64,000 bases of DNA, taken from NCBI GenBank assembly GCA_014529385.2, contig CM043962.1, forward strand, positions 43,527,598 to 43,591,597, written 5' to 3'. This document shows, in pieces, positions 59,076 through 64,000 of this stretch. The notes below the pieces were generated by a model. It did not search any database and was not told where the DNA came from. It saw only the letters and a list, made by a program, of their open reading frames with translations. The translations under genes were made by a program, and so were the position numbers. The DNA comes from Adiantum capillus-veneris. Its lineage: Eukaryota > Streptophyta > Polypodiopsida > Polypodiales > Pteridaceae. The stretch's first letter is position 1, and each line of letters starts with the position of its first letter.

Positions 59076-59140
59076 AAAAATAAAGGTGCTCATTTGGGCC
59101 ACCCAAATTTTGGGTGGCCCAAATGAACACCTTTATTTTT
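59076..59140. repeat. 65-bp near-perfect palindrome
   Basis: Arms of 32 bp around a single T (59108), with one C/A mismatch (59089/59127). Core GGGCCACCCAAA / TTTGGGTGGCCC, flanked by A5 and T5. It could be a hairpin terminator-like or transposon-terminal structure. Confidence 0.95.
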
Positions 59141-59657
59141 GAATAGGCGTTTAGCGGTAATATACGTGGTAATAATAGTCGTGGGTATATTTTTGTGACT
59201 ATTATCGCTTTTAAATCATCACCACATTTTTTGCCCACTGGTATTGTCGTCTATGCAATAATTTCTCTTTCTTTTTTCTTTTGTTTTTCTGTGACAATGC
59301 TAGCCGTTGTGGAATTCTCCTCTTATAGTGGGAAAAGTGTGACAATAAAATATGTAAACTACAAAAAGACCATATTAGGTATTTTGGTAAAAATCTCACA
59401 TTATGGGAATCTCCAAATCGACTAAATTCATGTAATTTGGGAATTTTTCACTTAAAGTGGGAAAAATTGAGGTGTGTGGTTAGTAAATAAAGTGAGACTC
59501 TCATAGGATTGTGGTGTTGATAAACACCAAAAGTCAAGAGGATGTACAACACATGGATTTGAATAATAACTATGAATTACATAAAATGAAGGAAGATACA
59601 AAAAAGATTTTGTTTACAAATTGACTAGTATAGTCACAATAGAAGCTCCACATAATT
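59141..59657. other. Intergenic interval
   Basis: Contains inverted and direct copies of motifs seen at 26847-26903 (AATAGTCGTGG at 59174, GACTATTATCGC at 59197). No gene is supported. A small inverted repeat GGTGTTGATAAACACC lies near 59513. Confidence 0.5.
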
Positions 59658-62600
59658 CTACTCCACATTTGATACCATATCTGAACTTTGATCCAAGTGT
59701 GGTTGATGTGCACGAGTGAGGCCTTCTTTGGCTTTTAGAGCATGCCTTTTTGGAATCTTTATTCTAGAAAATGGTCCTTCTTTGTTGGGTCTCCAGGACC
59801 AAACAATTGCATCTACAGTTTCCCACACTTGTGGGTCCTTATAGTTGACAGCCCAATAACCCTTCGAACAATTACTGTAAGCTTGAGTATCTGTCATCCC
59901 ACTTTTTCTCGCGCAAGGTGCCCAATATTGAATCAAGAGTTTTTTGTAGTTTGGTGATGTAGGCTCATTATCAATGTCAGATAAAGCCATTGCAAGCCAC
60001 ACTGGATAGATTTCTGTGTCACTCAGAACAAGCATAAGAAAGTCACCTTGGTGCACATCAGACATAGGGTCAAACTCTTCCCTTGGCCTATCTCGTTGAG
60101 GCCCACAAAAATGATCGTTCAACTCTTCAAGGCCTAGGAATCTTTCTGCTCCTTGTTGCAAATTCATTGTAGTGCTTTGTAGGTGAGAATATTCTTGAGT
60201 TTTTGGCCAAAACATTTCATACAAGACTCCCTCTGATATGATTGCTTTTCCAATCTCTTCAATTACCTTACTCCAATAATCTATCACGGGTCTATAATAT
60301 CGCGGAATACTTGAACCATTCCCTAAATTTTTCCAAAATTTTATATAGTTCTTTAGCCCCAAAATGACTTCTTCGTGGGCCTTGACATACTCCGCCATTT
60401 GTACTAGAGGTGGATCTCCATGTGGTAACATTGGGTTGCCTTTTGTGTCTGTTTTCCAAAGGCGAATACTTCCACTCCAACTTGATACACCTACATGTGC
60501 CTTATATTGCATCATTGGTGTCTCATCCTGCATAAAGAACCTGAACTGAAGTGGTTTGGAATGTCCAACAAGTATGTCTTGTCCATCACAAAGGTAGCCA
60601 TCACAATATTGCTTGAAATTGGGGATCTTTGTGAGAAAAAATGGAGCTGGAGATGAAGATGAACTGTTTCGTAATGTATCCATCAAATGTGGCAAAGTAT
60701 AGGTTTGTGTAACTCTCAACTTCTCTGAAAACCTACTAAACATGGCGTCTATGTCCTCATGTGTATGCCCAACCATTAAAAATCCCAGCCGGATGGTTTT
60801 GAAAACACCCCTTACAACAAGCATTGACAAATAGGCAAATAAGTATCGATTTTTGTTTTCCCCTGCACAATTATCCAATTGTAGCAACAAGTTCTCTGGC
60901 AATCTGCGAAATGTTGACCCCAATTCCTCTTCTGCAATTTCTGACGACTGCACAATGGGCTCTTTTCCATCACTCAAGTTATGGTAGTCCAAAGCATCCC
61001 TTGAGTTCAAAGCATGTAGTAGTGAAATATTGCTCCTTGGAAGTCCATTTGTTACTAGATCACCAAGAGGATGCTTATCTATCCTCTCTAGGTTATGTAA
61101 ACAATTAGCAATTGAGCCAATTGTAAGATTTGGATCAGCTGGCCACAAACCATTCAAGACAAAGTGTCCGTAATGACCTTCTCCATGTCCATGAGTGATC
61201 ATGCCAATCAATGCCACCTGTAGATTATATCGTGAATCCACACCCTTAGGAACAATGCGTAATCTAGGAATGGCAGTCTTCTTTTGATCCATCTTATCAT
61301 GGATTATGCATACATATTTTTGTGGTTGAGTTTCTGAATACGTGCGCCATGCATAATATAGGCTTCTGCAACTCTTTTGTTGTGCCATGTGAACTTCTCT
61401 CTCCCTCAAGAGAAGAGCTCTCTCTTCAAGAGAAGGTTTAGCTTCTAACCTTGCCTTGATTGAGCTACAAATATTGCACTTAGAGAACTCACTCGTCTTT
61501 GTTAAAGTGACATGTGGGTACTCTTTGTTCCAAATTCTACCAAAAGAAGATTGGGATAGCTTCTTCTCATAGCCCATTTGGTCAAGTGTCGTGTTGATTT
61601 CACATAAAATATCCACTTGTTTGTATGTTGATGGAATCACCAATTGAGTCTCTCTTGAGCCATCTAGCAGTGTTCTACTTCTATGTGGCATCTTCTCAGA
61701 GTTGTTTTCCACAAACTCATTTAGTAGTGCTCTTGCTAAACTAGTATGTTGAAGTCCCCTTCTCAATGTACATGTGTTCCCATGTACATATTGGCACACA
61801 CCATTTTCAAAGTTCTCCTTGTATCGATAAAATGATGTCTTTGGTATTCCATGTAGCTCATACCATGCTCTACAACAAACAATAGAGCCCTTTAGCCTGA
61901 ATTGGTATCGTGACTTCTCATCTTTCTGATAACATATAGAAAGAACATCATAAACATAATTAGTGCGTGATTTTTGAGACTCTCCCCAAAACTGTTGTCG
62001 TAACCTTGTCACCATATCACGATCTGCAAACTGGCAACATTTTTGTGCACAACAATCAATGCATGATACCCTTTGAATTGATTTGTTTGAAAGGTAAAAA
62101 GTCGAAGCTGGTGCTGCTTTTGATTTTTGAGTCCTGTTCATGAAAGTGTATCGTCTCTTCCTTGACAACTGGAAAACATTACTCCCATCGAGTTTTTTTC
62201 CAATATTGTCATCGTTGGATACATCGTCATATGTAGCATGCATGCCATCAACAGGAACAAAGCGTTGTAATGGGCTCCCATTCAACATTGTTGTCTGCTT
62301 GATGGGCCACTTTAGCAAAGTGATGCTACCCACTTTAACCACATCATCAATGCTTGCATTTTCTCTTTCAATACCCACACCCACATAATCAGGACCAAGT
62401 TCCTAAAAGTTGACATAATCATGTGGAAATACATATAAGATGGTCCCTTCATTCATGGTTTGCATCATTGTGTCATCTTTTAAAAGGACCCTCTGATTTC
62501 TCCAAGACTCTCGAATCATTGCTTCAAATTCTGGGCTTGTCATAGGTATTGCATCTGTAACTAGAGGATCAGAATGATCATGTTCTTCATCACCATTGTA

Positions 62601-62885
62601 GCTTTTCTGTGGATCAATTAAGTTCCCATTTAATACAAAAGGTTGCAAAAGAAGCTTTGACCATCGAACAACACTCCATAATGAGCCTTGGAGAGATGAA
62701 GTATCCATTGTAGGAAAAGGTAGGACCACATCCTTCAAGCATTCCTCCACTAGTATGGAGACATTTCCTTGCCCTATCTTTGTACCACCACAAGGGGAAT
62801 CTGGATCTGTTCTACACACACAACCAATACCAACAATTTCATTGTCAAGTATCATATGTACTTTCTCCCCAGATTCGAAGTCCAT
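59658..62885 (-). CDS. DUF7869-type transposase-like protein with one in-frame TAG
   Basis: From ATG 62885 about 160 codons are open (VHMILDNEIVGIGCV, NVSILVEECLKDVVLPFP, GSLWSVVRWSKLLLQPF, recalling the DUF8039-like domain of plant transposon proteins), then TAG at 62403-62405. The same frame continues for ~910 codons to 59658. It has a Cys-rich N-terminus (CIDCCAQKCCQF), KCNICSSIKARL, HDKMDQKKTA near residue 364, LLLQLDNCAGENKNRY near 500 and VGHTHEDIDAMFSRF near 542 (counted from 62384). The last three are hallmarks of DUF7869 proteins, which look like an RNase H-fold transposase with D, D and H-E-D motifs; catalysis is inference. TTTTAG before GAACTTGG could alternatively be a splice acceptor. 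The long intact frame contrasts with the decayed neighbours. Confidence 0.7.
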
Positions 62886-62974
62886 CCTGTAAGTGAAAAG
62901 AATTACATTGTTAAATCCATAGTTATAGAAAAATACTCTTCAAACAAAAAATCATGCTACAACATGAAAAAGGT

Positions 62975-64000
62975 TTGCATAGGTTGGACAAGTGGTGAAC
63001 CTTGAGACCAAATCCTCCTTGCTATATTAATGGAAGCAAGGTTGGAAATTATGGTGGATCTTGAAACCAAAGCATCCTTGCTATATTAGAGCATAGGTTG
63101 GACAAGTGGTGGACCTAGTTGTAATACCCACTGCCACCTATCAACTACTATAGGACTATGATTTCCAATGTCCAAGTATCCCTTGAGTCTTGCAAGGTTG
63201 AACACGTGGTGGACCATGAAACAAAAATCCCCTTTCTATATTAGAGCATAGCTTGGACAAGTGGTGGATCTAGTTATAATGACCAATATCCAAGGTGAAA
63301 TACCTTAGGACCTTGCTACCTTGCTTGACAATGTTTACGTAGCCCCTCATTTCTTTAATGGAAGCAAGGTTGGACAAGTGGTGGACCTTGAAACCAAAGC
63401 CTCTTTGCTATATTAGAGCATAGGTTGGACTTAGTTGTAATACCCATTGCCACCTATCAACTACTATAGGACTATGCTTTCCAATGTCCAAGTATCCCTT
63501 GAGTCTTGCAAGGTTGAACATATGGTGGACCTTGAAACCAAAATCCCCTTTCTATATCAGAGCATAGCTTGGACAAGTGGTGGACCTAGTTATAATGCCC
63601 AATATCCAAGGTGAAACACCTTAGGACATGCTACCTTGCTTGCCAATGTTTACATAGCCCCTCATTTCTTTAATGGAAGCAAGGTTGGACAAGTGGTGGA
63701 CCTTGAAACCAAAGCCTCTTTGCTATATGAGAGCATAGGTTGGACCTAGTTGTAATACCCACTGCCACCTATCAACTACTATAGGACTATGCTTTCCAAT
63801 GTCAAAGTATCCCTTGAGTCTTGCAAGGTTGAACACGTGGTGGATTATTGAAACGAAAATCCCCTTTCTATATCAGAGCATAGCTTGGACAAGTGGTGGA
63901 CCTAGTTATAATGCCCAATATCCAAGGTGAAATACCTTAGGACCTTGCTACCTTGCTTGACAATGTTTACGTAGCCCCTCATTTCTTTAATGGAAGCAAG
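62975..64000. repeat. ~315-bp tandem repeat array running off the window
   Basis: The phrase TCAACTACTATAGGACTATG occurs at 63141, 63457 and 63772, spacings 316 and 315. Each unit contains GGAAGCAAGGTTGGACAAGT, CCTTGAGTCTTGCAAGGTTG and AGCATAGCTTGGACAAG. Units differ by few substitutions. A partial unit opens the array at about 62975 and the last continues beyond 64000. Confidence 0.95.

Noticed and set aside
1-64000. tRNA or rRNA genes
   Set aside because: No cloverleaf or rRNA core sequence recognised; the tRNA-like matches are retrotransposon primer sites.

Overview
The window is nuclear DNA of a land plant that consists almost entirely of nested and decaying transposable elements. Plant signs are four interstitial CCCTAAA (Arabidopsis-type telomere) repeats, chromoviral and Ogre/Tat/Athila-type Ty3/gypsy elements, Ty1/copia elements with an initiator-tRNA-Met primer site, a CACTA (En/Spm) tnp2 gene with introns, and one host-like ankyrin gene. 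The clade is inference only: the mix (Tcn1-like chromovirus, DUF7869-type protein, very long Ty3/gypsy element) would suit a non-flowering plant such as a fern or lycophyte. No rRNA, tRNA gene or CRISPR array was recognised.

Layout. 1-551: primer site and LTR of a minus-strand element whose body lies left of the window. 633-998: LINE 3' end. 1939-7745: minus-strand chromovirus remnant (LTR, pol fragment, second LTR that carries a hAT-like MITE). 7746-15487: plus-strand chromovirus remnant with gag, protease, RT, RNase H, integrase and chromodomain in pieces; its 5' LTR is interrupted by the neighbour's LTR and its gag by a probable solo LTR. 17334-17723: first two exons of an ankyrin-repeat gene, minus strand. 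20040-23735: heavily decayed copia. 23960-27200: AT-rich DNA with three local tandem duplications.

27390-58900 reads as a CACTA-like host region opened by two complete retrotransposons. A 19,063-bp Ty3/gypsy element (28009-47071; LTRs of 922 and 918 bp; target duplication GGTGT; tRNA-Asp-type primer site; polypurine tract) sits inside a tnp2 coding exon, and the tnp2 frame is continuous across the insertion point. A copia element (53566-58742; 227-bp LTRs; target duplication GTAAG) sits in the last intron of a second, plus-strand transposon-type gene, exactly at the 5' splice site. Between them lie simple repeats and a short minisatellite.

The 19-kb element is the most unusual object here. 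Besides gag, protease, RT, RNase H and integrase it has two tandem integrase-type zinc modules, a second retropepsin-like domain downstream of integrase, a large extra 3' ORF with coiled coil and no membrane segment, and a family of 22-bp palindromes placed both in the 5' leader and before the 3' ORF. In the 3' region they recur at exactly 285-bp intervals and are far better kept than the sequence between them. Premature stops throughout the window are mostly TAG where CAG (Gln) is expected, which points to decay by C-to-T change at CHG sites.

59658-62885: minus-strand DUF7869-type, transposase-like protein with a single in-frame TAG. 62975-64000: at least three units of a ~315-bp tandem repeat that runs off the window.
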